A stretch of DNA of 64,000 nucleotides from Hysterangium stoloniferum (GCA_015178975.1 WHVD01000032.1:62001-126000), one strand, 5' to 3'; shown: positions 49,248-61,487, counted from the stretch's first letter. Translations and numbers: made by a program. Notes: a model not told the origin generated them from the sequence alone.

Positions 49248-50640
49248 TGTCAGGACTCTGAATATTTTTCTTGTTTTTTATCTTTGTTTAAATTTGTGTT
49301 TATTTTGTCATGTGTCAAACAACACATGATTCACATGTGTTAAAATATTAAGTTTAAACTTTATTTAGTTTTTTCTTTAGTATAAATACTTCAGGATGTA
49401 CATAACTAGACCCCAGTTTCAATCTCTTAGGATTTCCACTAAACACAAGTGTGATATTCTTAAGGCATTGGAACCTCTCTTCCTTTACTCCTTACCCTTG
49501 TCTTATCTCTTGTTTCCTTTTTGTGTTTGGTAGCCTTGTTAGTGTTGCCCTAACACTTTGTGTCCTATTATAGCCTCATGTTTTATCATCATGACAAGTT
49601 AATACTTCATCAAATGAGGCATCCTGTACTTGACATTGTAAAAGAATTTCAATTACTGTTTGACAATTGTTGGGGAAATGTCAGTATCTTCTGACTACTA
49701 CTGTTGATGAAGCCTAGGACATGATCTGAGACCCAAAGAGTTAAGGACTTCAGCACTTTCAATCTGTAGCACCTATTTCTATGTTAAGAGCTGCTAGCTC
49801 ATCAAGAATTCTAATATCACCATTAACTAAAACAAGAAGAATTATGATGCCAACTAGTCCTTGAGCAACATTATCAATCCATGAACCAGTAGAGGTTCCA
49901 GAAGAGCATACAAAATCACCAAAATCACTGACTCTAACAATTCAAGAACCTGAATCCCCCCACCCAAGAATCAGTATCTTTAGGGAAAATCAAAATGGTT
50001 TGACAATTTGGAAACACCTTTGAGAAAGTTCTTAAAGAACAAATATCTACTTTGAAATAAAATGAAATTGCCATTAATAAACTGGAAGAGTTTACCAGTG
50101 AAGAGCCATCAATGTTGAAGAATTTTATCACCTAATGTGAAATGATTTTTAAAAGCTTGACCAAAGCCATACAAATATGATCAGTCAAAAATTACAATGG
50201 TAACTTCATATTTCCATACAACAGCTCAAGAATGGTGGCAACCATATTTGTTGAACCGTCCAATTCCCCCTTCATCTTTTGTAGTGAATTATCTTGATTA
50301 CTTGGATAAATTATATGCCCAGTTTGGAGAAGCTGATGCAGAAGGTGAAGCCAAAGAAAACTTGACAATCTTTGAATGAAAGGTCATCATCATGTGGTGA
50401 AATATTTGATACAACAACTTTAGCCACTCAGACTCAATGTGACAAACTTGCTTTGCAATGATGATTTTACAAGGGACTTCTTGATCATATCAAGGATGAA
50501 ATAGTGAAGCTTCAAGTACAAGTGGAAAGCTTTACAGAATTGCAAACACCTGCTCTTCAACTTTTATTCCTATTATTTGAGAAGAGAAAATGAAGGTTGA
50601 CAGGATACAACTACAACATCTACACACGATTTAATTGAAC
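49248..50640 (+). mobile_element. Ty3/gypsy-type 5' fragment: possible LTR and gag
   Basis: 49248-49555 may be an LTR (TGTCAGG...CCTAACA, with TATAAATA at about 49380). Further right (about 49980-50600) the plus strand shows a retrotransposon gag segment, including TAQEWWQPYLLNRP and NYLDYLDKLYAQFGEADA. The element is truncated and broken in several places. No pol is seen before 50640. Confidence 0.55.
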
Positions 50641-51545
50641 GATGTGGCTCTGAAGATAAATTGTTACATTATCAAAGTACTCCTTATCTCCATAGTTTTA
50701 AGTATGTACATGGTCCCCTGAGCCTTCATTTCGTATTATTGGTCTACTAGTGCCCAGACCTATACACCCTTCATGTTCTGTCTGTCAACTCTTCAGGACG
50801 GCTCGCAGAGACAAGGTATAATAACATGCAGCTAATCGAAATTTAAAGCGACAAGTGTAGAAAGAGGTGGCCTAAGCCTACACTTTGCATCTGCTCCTAC
50901 TATTGGTTGGTATGGCACTAAATACAAATAGGTCTAAATTTCACAGGGATATGCACGGTCTTTAAATTCAATCATTCCTCAGACTTATTGAAACATCTTT
51001 CCAAGTTGTACGTCCTATGTTTGAAATCTTATTGCTTCGATATTCGTATGTCAGAGTCTGAATCCCGATAAAGATTTTCATCTTATCACAATTCGACAAT
51101 TCGAGAGATGGATAACAAATTGTCTTTAGGAAAATTTTGGAGTCACAACTTCTACCCCTGTTTTATTTAGAAAAGTGACTAGATTCTAACTGTTGCCTTG
51201 TTTGAAGTAAAACAGGCATTTTGAAATCTAGGCTAAAATATAATAACGAGAACTCAACTAATGAGGCATGTTGTGATTGTTCCGGTAGTATTTGTAATGT
51301 GGATTTCGCTTTAGGCTAGGAAAACCTTAAAGATAAAGACTAAAAGGATTGACGTTGCGTCACTGCAATTCCGCATGCGGTTACATATGAATTGGCTTAC
51401 AGCTTCGTAACTTTATCAATCTTAGGGATGGTGATACGTAGGATAAATAAAGAAGGTGGCATGACCTTGATGATAAGGCCACGAGTTCGCCCCGCCGGCC
51501 CGTATTGTGAACTGAAAGTATATTAAGTGAGTCATTCAATCATTG
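50641..51545. other. Boundary between transposon block and host gene
   Basis: No gene or element recognised. Base use changes from TG/CA-rich transposon style back to host style after about 50700. The last few hundred bases should hold the promoter of the DUF1479 gene. Confidence 0.4.
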
Positions 51546-53445
51546 ATGATAACAGAGACTGCACCTAATCTCCTTGGATTCTATCAAATGGCGACTAACC
51601 CGAAAGAATTCCCTGAACGTTTTATTGACCTCAAAAGGCAAATCGTAGACAGTGGACCCAAAGGACAAGGGGATTTCATTGCAGCATGGAACGAGCTTCT
51701 TCGTGAGCTAGCGATTGCCAGAAAGAATTTTAAGGATAAAGGCTCGGAAGTAAGTCGCGCAACGTCTTGTACACCCATAACAAAGGTAACACGTTCAATT
51801 AATACAGTATATTCCGCAAGTTGAATTTGAAGAACTGAACAGCCTTACGCCTGAAAAGACCGAAGAAATCAAGAAGTGCGGCTGTGTTGTTGTAAAGAAC
51901 GTGGTTGACGACGAAGATGCCATCAAATGGAAAGAGGCTGTTAAAGACTACATATCTGCGAATCCTTCTATTCCAGGTAAGTAATTAAATCGCTATATGA
52001 CTTCCATGATTGCGTTAAACATTAATTAAAGGGTTCCCCGAAGAGAACAAACAATTCTTTCACATGTAGTGAGATATGCCTCTTTTCTCCAACCTTAGTC
52101 TCTCCCTAATATTCTCAAGCTGGTCCAAGTCGCAAGTTAAAGCTCGTTCCCATCCCAATGTTCTTGCCACTCAGAATTGGCTCAACTCTTTCTATCGCGC
52201 CGACGATAGCGCATCTCTCAAGACGCCTTTAGTCTACGCAGACAGACTGCGGATCAGACAGCCCGGTCCAACGTGGGAACATCACCCTCCGCACGTCGAT
52301 GGTCAGTCTGCCTCTCTTCCACACTAAGCATTGAATGTGATCATTTGCGATATGGACCAGGTGGTGCAATTGAACGGTGGGAGGATCCCGGATTGAGAAA
52401 TGTCTTCGACGAGATTCTAAAGGGGAACTGGAAGGCACATGATCCCTATGATTTAGAGAAGCGATTAAAAGCGAACTCAAATATCTATGGAAGACCAGGC
52501 CAGGCAAGTGCACCGCGTCAGCTTGATAATTGAGAGATTAATGAAGTATTGGCTTTGTTTGATGTTAGTCGACTATGCTGAGGACTTTCCAAGGATGGCT
52601 AGCACTGAGGTATGATCTCTTCTCCCCTCCTACCCTGAATACCTCGTAACGTTATGCCAGCGATACCCGACCAAATGAAGGAACGATACAATGTATTTAT
52701 ATTTACTACTAGCTCTCCAAAAACACGCCCAAACTCATTGGTATTAAGTTTTCCCCGATGTTAAGCTGTCTAACGCTTATCTCATTATGCGACCGTTCTT
52801 TCGCCTCGTTTCCCCACTTGTAGCGGAGGATCCATTGGATGAGAAGAACTGGGAGTTTGGTGTGTTGGGACACTCAGTCATTTTTACGTCTCCAGAATTT
52901 TATTCTGACTACCACATCATCTAAGATGTCTCATATCCCGACTTCCCAGGAATTACTTACGATGGAGAGTTTTTCTTCGGACCGAGGCCCACTGACGCGA
53001 CACACCCACATCTCAAAGTCAGTGAGTCAATGATTAGCGTGCCTCATGTAAAACCTGGGGACATGGTGTTCTGGCATTGTGTGCGTATCTACGACGATTT
53101 TCTCATGCCTCGGCTAGTTAGTAATCGGCCTATTCTAGGATCTAATTCACGCTGTAGAATTTGATCATAAGGGGATGAACGACTCGAGCGGTAACTTTGC
53201 ACAAGTCTTGCCTTTTCTGATTGTTAATTCAGCTTTCACAAGTGATGTATATCCCCGCCGCCCCAGGGACACCCAAGAACTGGTCTTATATTGAACGCCA
53301 GAAAGAACATTTCCTTCGAGGAGCACCACCTCCAGACTTTCCCCAGAATGACGGAGAAATTGGGTTCAAAGACCTCGCTAATGAAGGGGATTTTCTTAGT
53401 GAGCTCGGCAAGAGAGCGATGGGATTAGGGATTGTGAGTGCATGA
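51546..53445 (+). CDS. DUF1479 (YbiU-like) putative 2OG-Fe(II) oxygenase, 441 aa
   Basis: Eleven exons: 51546-51749, 51808-51976, 52032-52065, 52120-52301, 52361-52503, 52569-52609, 52661-52692, 52749-52859, 52926-53080, 53139-53190, 53243-53445 (1326 nt, in phase). The start could also be ATG 51588. Family signatures: FPERFIDLK near the N-terminus, KKCGCVVVKNVV, WKEAVKDYISANPSIPGFP, KARSHPNV, HPPHVDGGAIERWEDP, LKGNWKAHDPYD, RTFQGWLAL, PDVKLSNAYLIMRPFF, and VMYIPAAP. His194-Val-Asp196 with distal His361 (WHCDLIHAVE) would form the iron-binding triad of cupin-fold dioxygenases. Substrate unknown. Oddities: one intron uses a GC donor (CAG|GCAAGT at 52504), and two exons are only 32-34 nt. The gene is flanked by transposon blocks on both sides yet intact. 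Confidence 0.88.
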
Positions 53446-54790
53446 GTAGAGTGTCTTCAGTACTCAAATTTTCTGCACACCTGTACACTGTAATTAGTCG
53501 AAGCATTTTGATTACCGTCTGCATTTTCACATTGTCACTCTTCATCCTCGGGTGGAAATATTCAGTGTATTCAATGTATTATACGGTGACACGGCGTGAA
53601 AAAAGGCTCTTCGGTCTACTAGAACATCCTTCTGTATCAGTTGTAGAGGCTTTACAGAAGAGAATGTATTTCCGTGTGATTACAGGAAACGTCGCCTCAA
53701 GTGAGGAGATCGAAGCACAATCGCACAACGAAGTTTCAAACAGAATCATTGTTTAAACAGGGAATCCGGCTATTCTGGAGACCTAAAGCAATAGCACAGT
53801 ATAGAGACCGGTTTCAACCGAATCTCAAATTTTCAAAAACGACTAACAGACCGTGATAGGATGATATGTACATATATACAGAATTTGCTTGGTTCAATTT
53901 GATCACGAGGGATTTATTCCCCTCGTTGAAAACAGTGCAATGGTATTCCCCTCCTTCTCTTCATCAATGCCCCATCAAATGTAAAGTCAATTAGGCCTGC
54001 TTCCGTCCGCATCTCAGTTTTTGTATATCCATGCGCACGGGACATCACGTTAGGAAGTCTTGGAAGGAGGCAATCATTTCGTTGAAAATAGGGAGAGTTT
54101 CTTGAAAAGCTCCATCAGGTTTGAGAAATGATCTGAGTATACGTATGATGACGAGATGATTGGACGTCGATGTGGTGATATGCCTAGTGCACACTGAAGA
54201 TAGGAAGAAGGAAGAATAATGAAGATACATGTAAAACCTCGACGTGAAGAATATAAATATCTCACAATGACATCAAACTCCTGACCCGCAAGTTGAGAGT
54301 AAACCCTGTTCCACACAACGTCCTTGAGTATCAATGATGCTTTTACTACTTATTCATTTTCTTTTCGTATGTCGCCGCTTATTCAAAATGGGATAATCAT
54401 CAACAGTTTGGAAACTCAACCACCCAGTTCACCCCCCCCCCCCCCCCCCTAAAAATTGGTTCACGGATTTGTCAAAGAAAAGAAAAAAAACACAGAGCTC
54501 ATTGCGAGGAGCACTTAACGGCATCGTCATCAAGCAGCATTCTGGCTATAGCTGTTTGTCTGCCCATAATGGTATTTCCTGCCAGCATGTGGAAACCTAC
54601 AATCCGTTCTGCGTATTTACAGGTGATGATTGGATTACCCACATTTTCTTTTCCAATTAATTGTTCATTATTCCACATCAACATCACCTTGCTTAACCCC
54701 CATCTGGATCTCGATTTTGCATCAAATACTTTTTTTTTGGGTCACACTTTGATCACTGGGAATGGCTTAGGTTCTGGACATTGGAGATGA
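53446..54790. other. DU1479 gene 3' flank; possible minus-strand fragment
   Basis: No firm gene. On the minus strand 54334-54045 two adjacent frames (VWNRVYSQLAGQEFDV; LKPDGAFQETLPIFNEMIA) look coding-like but do not join cleanly, so they may be a gene remnant. A run of 18 C lies at 54432-54449. I could not assign a family. Confidence 0.35.
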
Positions 54791-56057
54791 TTTGTGTAAG
54801 CCCTTATGCATGTAAGGCATCACTCAATTCACGACCCCGTTTTTTTCTTCTGGTATTGCTGAATTAACATTTCACGTGCCATCACTTGTCACACGGATTT
54901 CACCCTTCACATACCATCACTGGTTGGTAAAATGGACTGTAGCATGACAGTTTAATTGATGGCTTGAGTAATTGATATCAAGTTTACCTGTTACATGACA
55001 CAATCAAAGAGAAAGCTATAATAATGCAGAAAAAAAATACCACCTAAGAGAATGAATATTGTTAGGACCATGCTGACCATATTCTCAGCTATAATGTTAT
55101 ACCCAATCAATATATCTCAGCTGACTTCTTGGTATCCAAGATCCATTCTCATTGGGGTTTATTGTTCTTGTTGTTTTCCCATCTTAGTCTCATTGCATTG
55201 TGTTGTTAGGACCTGGGCCCTGCCTAAACAGCAATCTGGGACAAATATGACCTGGCTCAGTATTCTGCACAGTCCTTCATGCCAGTGGTGAAAGTTGGTT
55301 GTTTATGTCAATACAATCTGGGTTCAATTAGTCTACCTTTCATACTCTAATCTTGCAGAGACAATTGCTATGATGCACATATTCAATATATGAACATTAC
55401 TGCTTCACCCCCATTGACCTTACTTGTTTTCTAAACTATTGATGTTTGATACATATAGTTAGGATAGCTATTTGTGAATGAACAGTCAATACTCAAGATG
55501 TATACCTTTCTTAGCTAAATTAGTTTAAGACAATTGTAACTGTGCATGTGCAGTCATGTGCAGCCACACTATATTCTGTCATGTGCAGTTATTGCATAAT
55601 AGCCATGATTTTTATACATAGTAATGTGCAGTTGCACAGCATCATTTTATGTATATAAACAGCAGAGCTGAATTATGAAATATAAGCCTTTTGAACCATC
55701 TTAAACTACACAGTATCATCTCATTTGCATTCATGCATCTTATTTACATGTTCCAGGTTTATGGGATCTTACCTTTCTCAGGTAGTGAGAATTCTCCTTG
55801 TCATTAATGTGACTTACCTTAATTCACTCCCTTTCCCATATTCTATTCTACCTTTAAATACTCACAAATAAGAACCATAAATTAATAGACTACTGACACA
55901 CTCAGCCCTTTCATATATCATAGTTGTTGTCTTTAAGTCACTGCTAAGTGCTTAAGGATTCTCAACAAAAGCAATACATCACAGGTTGGGGTGGGGGTGG
56001 ATCAAGTCTATCAAGTGAGAACTGTGCATCCATAGCTCTTAGTTTGTTGTAGCCTAG
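54791..56057. other. Repeat-derived AT-rich DNA, no gene
   Basis: Base use resembles that of the decayed transposon block. No open frame of note and no element could be named. It may include the far part of the LTR that is cut by LTR E. Confidence 0.35.
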
Positions 56058-56777
56058 TGTTAAGAACTAGAAACTGACTAATGTCGGTGGCCGACAGGGA
56101 CCGATCGGAAGGACTTGGCTTCAGCTTATGGGCTGCGCCCTCGCAAATATCCGCAGGATGTCCTTAAATTTCGGGCGGGCGAAGACTAGTCCTAGTGAGT
56201 ACCTTTCGGCGTGATACCGATCGGAATCGAAGGACAAGTCGAGCGTCGGGCCAAGGGGTCGGGGCCGGGAGTGGGCGAGCGCACGCGAAGGCGGATGGGG
56301 GAAGTCTTAGTATGAGACTGATACAGGTGTATGAGGGTATTCTGAGTCGATATTCTGATTGTCTAGTAACTACAATTACAGCGGGTTCATATACAAGTAA
56401 CAGGCGTCTGGAAAATACTAATGGGGAGAAGGGCGGAACACGGTATTAACAATAAGCTTGACTAGGAACGGGAAGTTTATGATTAGTTCGGAGGCCGATG
56501 ATAACCGAGAGCGGAATTACGATAAAAGGAAATGGTTCGAGGACTACAAATATAGATAGACATATGTGAAACATAAGATTGAACGGATCAACATAATAAA
56601 GGGGACGTATCAAAGTTTGACCAGACAATACGAGTTATTTGACGTGGGCGTAAATGGAGTTTGATCTTCGCGAAACATTCGTCAGCTTCGGGGCCGATGG
56701 TTTCCGAGGGGACGACTTGAAACGTTGACAAGTGGCGATAACCTCGGGGCCGATAGGGTTGCGACACGGTCGTAACA
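56058..56777 (+). mobile_element. Solo LTR E, 720 bp
   Basis: Starts TGTTAAGAACTAG and ends GTCGTAACA, with target duplication CCTAG at 56053-56057 and 56778-56782. Hairpin motif at 56112-56143. Rich in intact CpG, so relatively young. It is inserted in an older LTR whose right part is 56783-56963. Confidence 0.85.
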
Positions 56778-56782
56778 CCTAG

Positions 56783-56963
56783 TCCCTGTTAGATATTATT
56801 TTCAGACCTCCTACAAGTGATCTCCATTGTAACTCAGTCTGCTCCTGTCTGAATTTGGACAACACAATCTTGTGAAGGTGCAGCACATAAGCTGAAGCCA
56901 TGTCCTTCCCCAGAATATCTGCAGGTTTCTCCAGAGACCAACCCACAAGCCCCAAGCTTAACA
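56783..56963 (-). mobile_element. LTR F, end fragment, minus orientation
   Basis: On the minus strand it begins TGTTAAGCTTGGGG at 56963. It then shows TCTCTGGAGAAACCTGC, the hairpin motif (56876-56905) and a GACAGG block, in the same order as family A at 60739 onward. Diverged, old, and interrupted by LTR E at its left. Confidence 0.6.
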
Positions 56964-57091
56964 CTTTCATGATTCCTTTTGCTCTATCTATGATTCTTTA
57001 TTCCACTTGTGACTTGTTTCTCCAATTTAGTATTTCACCTTGCCCTTTATTAGTACAAAAGATATATCCTGTATACACTTCTCTTCAGTTT

Positions 57092-57595
57092 TGTTAAGTG
57101 CTGTGTCGGGAACTTACCGGATAGGGTCAGGACGTTGGCTTCAGCTTATGTGCTGCGCCTCTACGCAAACACTCAAAGTCCTTAATTTCAGAGGTGAGAC
57201 TTACAATGGAAGATACGGATATTCAGAGTTCCGAAGAGTTCTGAATATTGAGCGTACAGAAAGACGGGAGAAGGAATAAGAAACTAAGTCGATATCAGAT
57301 CTAAGGTAAAGTACAAATTCGCGGAAACTAATATAAGTCTACTTGTTATTGTACTACAAACTAAGACCATAATAAGATGGAAATGGAAATGTTCTTAAAA
57401 CGGAAATACAATAAGACATATTAGGGAGACAATATTCCAAAATGGGAATACAACAAACAAACGAGTGAATACTTGTCAACGGACAAATTACCAAATGTGG
57501 AACAAGGGAAGAATGCGGATGATACGGTAACTATGATGTTCCGTAGTCGGAGATTGGAAGTTGGATATTGAAACATCCGGGAACGGGTCGTAACA
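57092..57595 (+). mobile_element. Solo LTR of family C, 504 bp
   Basis: Starts TGTTAAGTGCTGTG and ends GTCGTAACA, with target duplication AGTTT at 57087-57091 and 57596-57600. Hairpin motif at 57132-57163. It aligns with 39997-39290 (reversed) and 47941-48620. It keeps CpG sites, so it is the youngest family C copy here. Confidence 0.85.
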
Positions 57596-57600
57596 AGTTT

Positions 57601-59325
57601 GAATATTGACTTAGAGTCCCCCCTACAGTACTTCTTCACATACATAGTGTGGGTGGCTCAACTCTGAACTCCATAAAGTACAAGTTTTACTGGGAACTTT
57701 CCAGGTACTAGTCTGAGGACTTTCCAGGAAATACTCTGGGAGCTTTCAGAATATTGCCAGGTACAGGAAGGGCTTGGCTTCACCATATGCTACACCCTTG
57801 CACAAATGTTTGCTTGTCCTCCCCCCAAATTGACAAATACTTAGCACATTTCTGAAACTGAGAACAAGTGTGAGGGTGAATCTGAGGGATCAAAGAACAA
57901 GCAGAGGTTAAGGATGTCTGGAAGGACATCAAGCAGGGGATGACAGACAAGGTGAGTAGAATTGCAGTACAATTTGAGACCACAATAAAACATACTCAGA
58001 ACCATTTTCCCAAACTAGAATATCATAAAAAAAATTTCAAGTTATTTGTAGTTTTAAAATAACTCAAGTTTGACTTTTATAGTTGGGAAAATGGGATTTG
58101 GTGTACTCATTCCCACATGAAGATGACAAGATCTTGGATTACCTTTATTATCCATCATCTCCAATGTTTAATACTCTTCTGAAACCTCACCTTCCATTGC
58201 TTAACAAGTTAACAAGCTGGTGAAGATATCAAAACAAGTTAGAAGAGAAGAATGTCCTGCTTTGGATTACCTGTATACTGCTATGTCAGAGTTGAAGGCT
58301 GAATCTACCTACCTCAAAAACCATGTCATATTGTTTTCTGGAGATCTCTCTTCAATACAAATTGCCATGATACATTATTGGCTGCATATGAACCTAGACT
58401 CTGGTGCAAGGAAAAAGGATAAATGGATCCCTACACCCAATTATCCCCTTATAGCCCACCTTTTGAGGATCTGCCCAAACATACACAACTATTTCAAGAC
58501 CTATTGAAGCACTCGTAGCTTATATTGTAGTATAGCCAGGTACCACCATTCCCTGCCATAGATGTTGATTATTGGATTCCTTGAACATGAAATGTTTGAG
58601 ACTTCAAAAGCAGCAGGGTCTGCCAGCTTTCAACCATGGGGATTGGATGGAGGTAATCATCAGAATACATGGAGTCTATATCCATTTATTCCCTACTCTT
58701 GGAATGAATGTGATATTCCTGAACTTGAGGAGACTGAATATCAGGTATTTTACTATTAATTTCAAAATATGATATGGATTAATGCTTATACTTTCATGTA
58801 GTATGGGCCAGAATTTAGTGAAGGCAGTGAACCAGACACCCAAGAGCCCCACATTTTCCCTCTAAATAGACCAAAACCCCAACCAGCTCAGAAGTGCAAA
58901 GGAGAAGGGAATGTGTGAGGAAGCTTTGTTTGAGAAGCAATCTGAAAGAATACTCAGCAAATGACCCAGGCTGAATTATACAGAGACTTGGGGCATAAAA
59001 TGTTTTAATGCAAATAAAAAGCTTTTCTGTACACAATATTCATTTTTAAGACATATAACACAATATAGAGCTTCTAAGACATACTGTAATAATAATATTT
59101 GACATTTATTTGAGCCTTGGCCCTCTAACATACATATGTAGAGCCTTCTTTGCCCCCTTTGCTTAGATCTTAACAATATCCTGAAAAAGTCCTACATCCA
59201 ATTATCCCCTAATAATCTACCTTTTGAGGACCTTCTTAAACATACACAACTATTTCAAGACCTACTAAAGCACTTGTAGTATATACAGTATAGCTAGGTA
59301 CTGAATTACCCAATTAGGAAGGAAC
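57601..59325. other. Decayed repeat region with one repeated segment
   Basis: 57665-57990 is an old family C-like LTR trace with a degenerate hairpin motif (57772-57802). 58430-58555 and 59190-59302 are diverged direct repeats (shared CATACACAACTATTTCAAG). A 95-codon plus-strand frame (58220-58507, EECPALDYLYTAMSELKAE) might be a transposase remnant, but I cannot assign it. On the minus strand 59175 begins TGTTAAGATCTAAGC, the start of a family D-like LTR running left. Confidence 0.45.
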
Positions 59326-59330
59326 TGCTG

Positions 59331-60230
59331 TGTTACGACCGGACAATCCTGCCAGACTCCGGCCACTAACCTGTACACCACCACACCCTACACGCACCAA
59401 TTGTCTGTTTATAGGATTTCCCACCCGGACTCTGTATGTCAAGACTTGTTATGTTTGACCTCATTACAATACATATCAGTCATTGGACTCCCCGGAATTC
59501 TCGTCCACCTGTCTGAAATTGGACAACACGATCTAGCAAGGGTGCAGCCTATAAGCTGAAGCCAAGTCCTACCGCTTCCCCCAGACTCCGTCTCTGTCTA
59601 TGTCCGTCTTCATCCCACGCATCAGTCACCGGACCCTGCTCAGAATCCCATCACCACTCTAATCGAGCCCCATTCCCGTTTTAGTCAAATGACCTGTCAC
59701 GATTTGTACTCCGCTCCCACTCCATTTCCCATTATGGGTTATGCTTTGTCACGATTCGGACTCTGCTCCATTCCGTCCCGTTCCTGACACCAATTTGGTG
59801 TTTACTATTCCCGTTCTATGTTTTGCTCACTTTGTTTCATTATTACTGGATTCGGTATGACATTTACTCCATGGTCTATTTAAACTGGCAGATGTTGTAC
59901 ATACAATCCAGTCAGAAAATTAGCTTAGATTCCCCCCAGTAATCTAATACATTTTCTGCTCTAAACCCTACTTGATTCACACTGCTCACACTAGTCGGAG
60001 CCCACAGGCTCCCACGTATCTATCTCTCTCACCAGTCTCGACTCATGACCCATGACCTCCGACTTACGACTCACGACCCACGACCCCCACCTGGACTCCC
60101 TGTGATTCCCATCTGCCTGTCTGAAATTGGACAACACGATCTAGTGAGGGTGCAGCCTATAAGCTGAAGCTAAGTCCTACCGGATATTCCACAGGTTTCT
60201 CCGGAGACCTGCCCTGTACGTATCCTAACA
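59331..60230 (+). mobile_element. Solo LTR of the gypsy family A, 900 bp
   Basis: Starts TGTTACGACCGG, ends CCTAACA, target duplication TGCTG at 59326-59330 and 60231-60235. It aligns with LTR B and, reversed, with 60739-61487. It carries an extra 89-bp block (59486-59574) that duplicates its own 3' part (about 60094-60182), so the hairpin motif occurs twice. Confidence 0.88.
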
Positions 60231-60297
60231 TGCTGTGTGGTTGTTGTGGCACTTCCTAATTAGGAAGGAACTGCCATTACATACAGGTTTTTGTGTA

Positions 60298-60738
60298 CAG
60301 TGACTCAAAAAACCCTTCCAATGTTTGGTACTTCAGATGTATATCCTTGATAACTCAAAGGATAAACATGCAAAAATATCAAAAGTATTTGTGAGCATGC
60401 TCTATCATATATAGATCGTGGAAATACAATTTCATTACATAAGCTCCAAATATGGAAATACTACAAATATATATATACTGGAGACTCATTGGAAGGGTTT
60501 TTTGGCCGGCAGCCTTGATGACTATAAATGCTTATAGTCATGTGACCTTGTTGATTGTTCACCTCCAACTGGGTCCTATCAACAAAATCACATGATGTCA
60601 CATGATGTCACATGACCACATTGTGCTGGAGTATAAATACATAGCCTTTAGCAACTAGCAATGTCCCAATTCCCAAAATGTGCACTTTGTCTCTTGCCAG
60701 CCAGAATCATATCCTCTCACTGCTTGATGCTGGCCATA
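60298..60738 (+). mobile_element. Tc1-like transposon 5' part, cut by a gypsy element
   Basis: Begins after TA (60296-60297) with CAGTGACTCAAAAAACCC. The inverse of the end motif (TTGGAAGGGTTTTTT) recurs at about 60489-60503, giving the same palindromic ~210-bp end design as the element at 45372. At about 60679 a transposase N-terminus can be read (MCTLSLASQNHILSLLDAGH), which then stops at the LTR boundary at 60738/60739. The rest should lie beyond the gypsy element, outside the window. Confidence 0.7.
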
Positions 60739-61487
60739 TGTTAGGATACGTACAGGGCGGGTCTCCGGAGAAACCCACAGAATATCCGGTAGGACTTGGC
60801 TTCAGCTTATAGGCTGCGCCCTCGCTAGATCGTGTCGTCCAATTTCAGACAGGCAGACGGGAAGCCCAGGGAGTCTGGGCGGGGGTCATGGGTCGTGAGT
60901 TGTAAGTCAGAGGTCATGGGTCGTGAGTTGAGAATGGTGAGAGAGATAGATACACCAGAGCCTGTGGGCTCCAACTAGTGCGAGCGGTGTGAATCAAGTA
61001 GGGTTTTAGAGCGGAAAATGTATTAGATTACTGGGGGGAATCTAAGCCGATTTTCTGACTGGATTGTATGTACAACATCTGCCAGTTTAAATAGACTGTG
61101 GAGTAAATGTCATACTGAATCCAGTAATAATGAAACAAAGCGAGCAAAACATAAAATGGGAATAGTAAACATCAAATTGGTGTTAGGAATGGGATGGAAT
61201 GGAGCAGAGTCCGAATAGTGACAAATCATAAACCATAACGGGAAACAGAGTGGGAGCGGGGTCCGAATTGTGACAGGTCATTTGAGTGTGGGATGAGGTC
61301 AGATATAGACAGAGACGGAGTCTGGTGGGTTTTCCGGTGACTGAAACACAATGTAATGAAGATGAATGTAGACACGTCTGATGTACGGAGTCTGGTGGGA
61401 ATTCCGGTGAACTGATAACGGGTGCGTATAGGGTGCGGGTGCATATAAGTTAGTGCCTGGAGTCCGGCAGGATTTCCGGTTGTAACA

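Noticed and set aside
52860-52925. Apparent TAA stop at 52922-52924 in the DUF1479 gene
   Set aside because: A 66-bp GTGTGT...AAG intron with a CTGAC branch-like site removes it and restores WEFDVSYPDFPG.
53442-53756. 104-codon frame starting in the DUF1479 stop (ATGA overlap) with one hydrophobic segment
   Set aside because: Overlapping starts of this kind are not expected in a fungal nuclear gene; probably 3' UTR.
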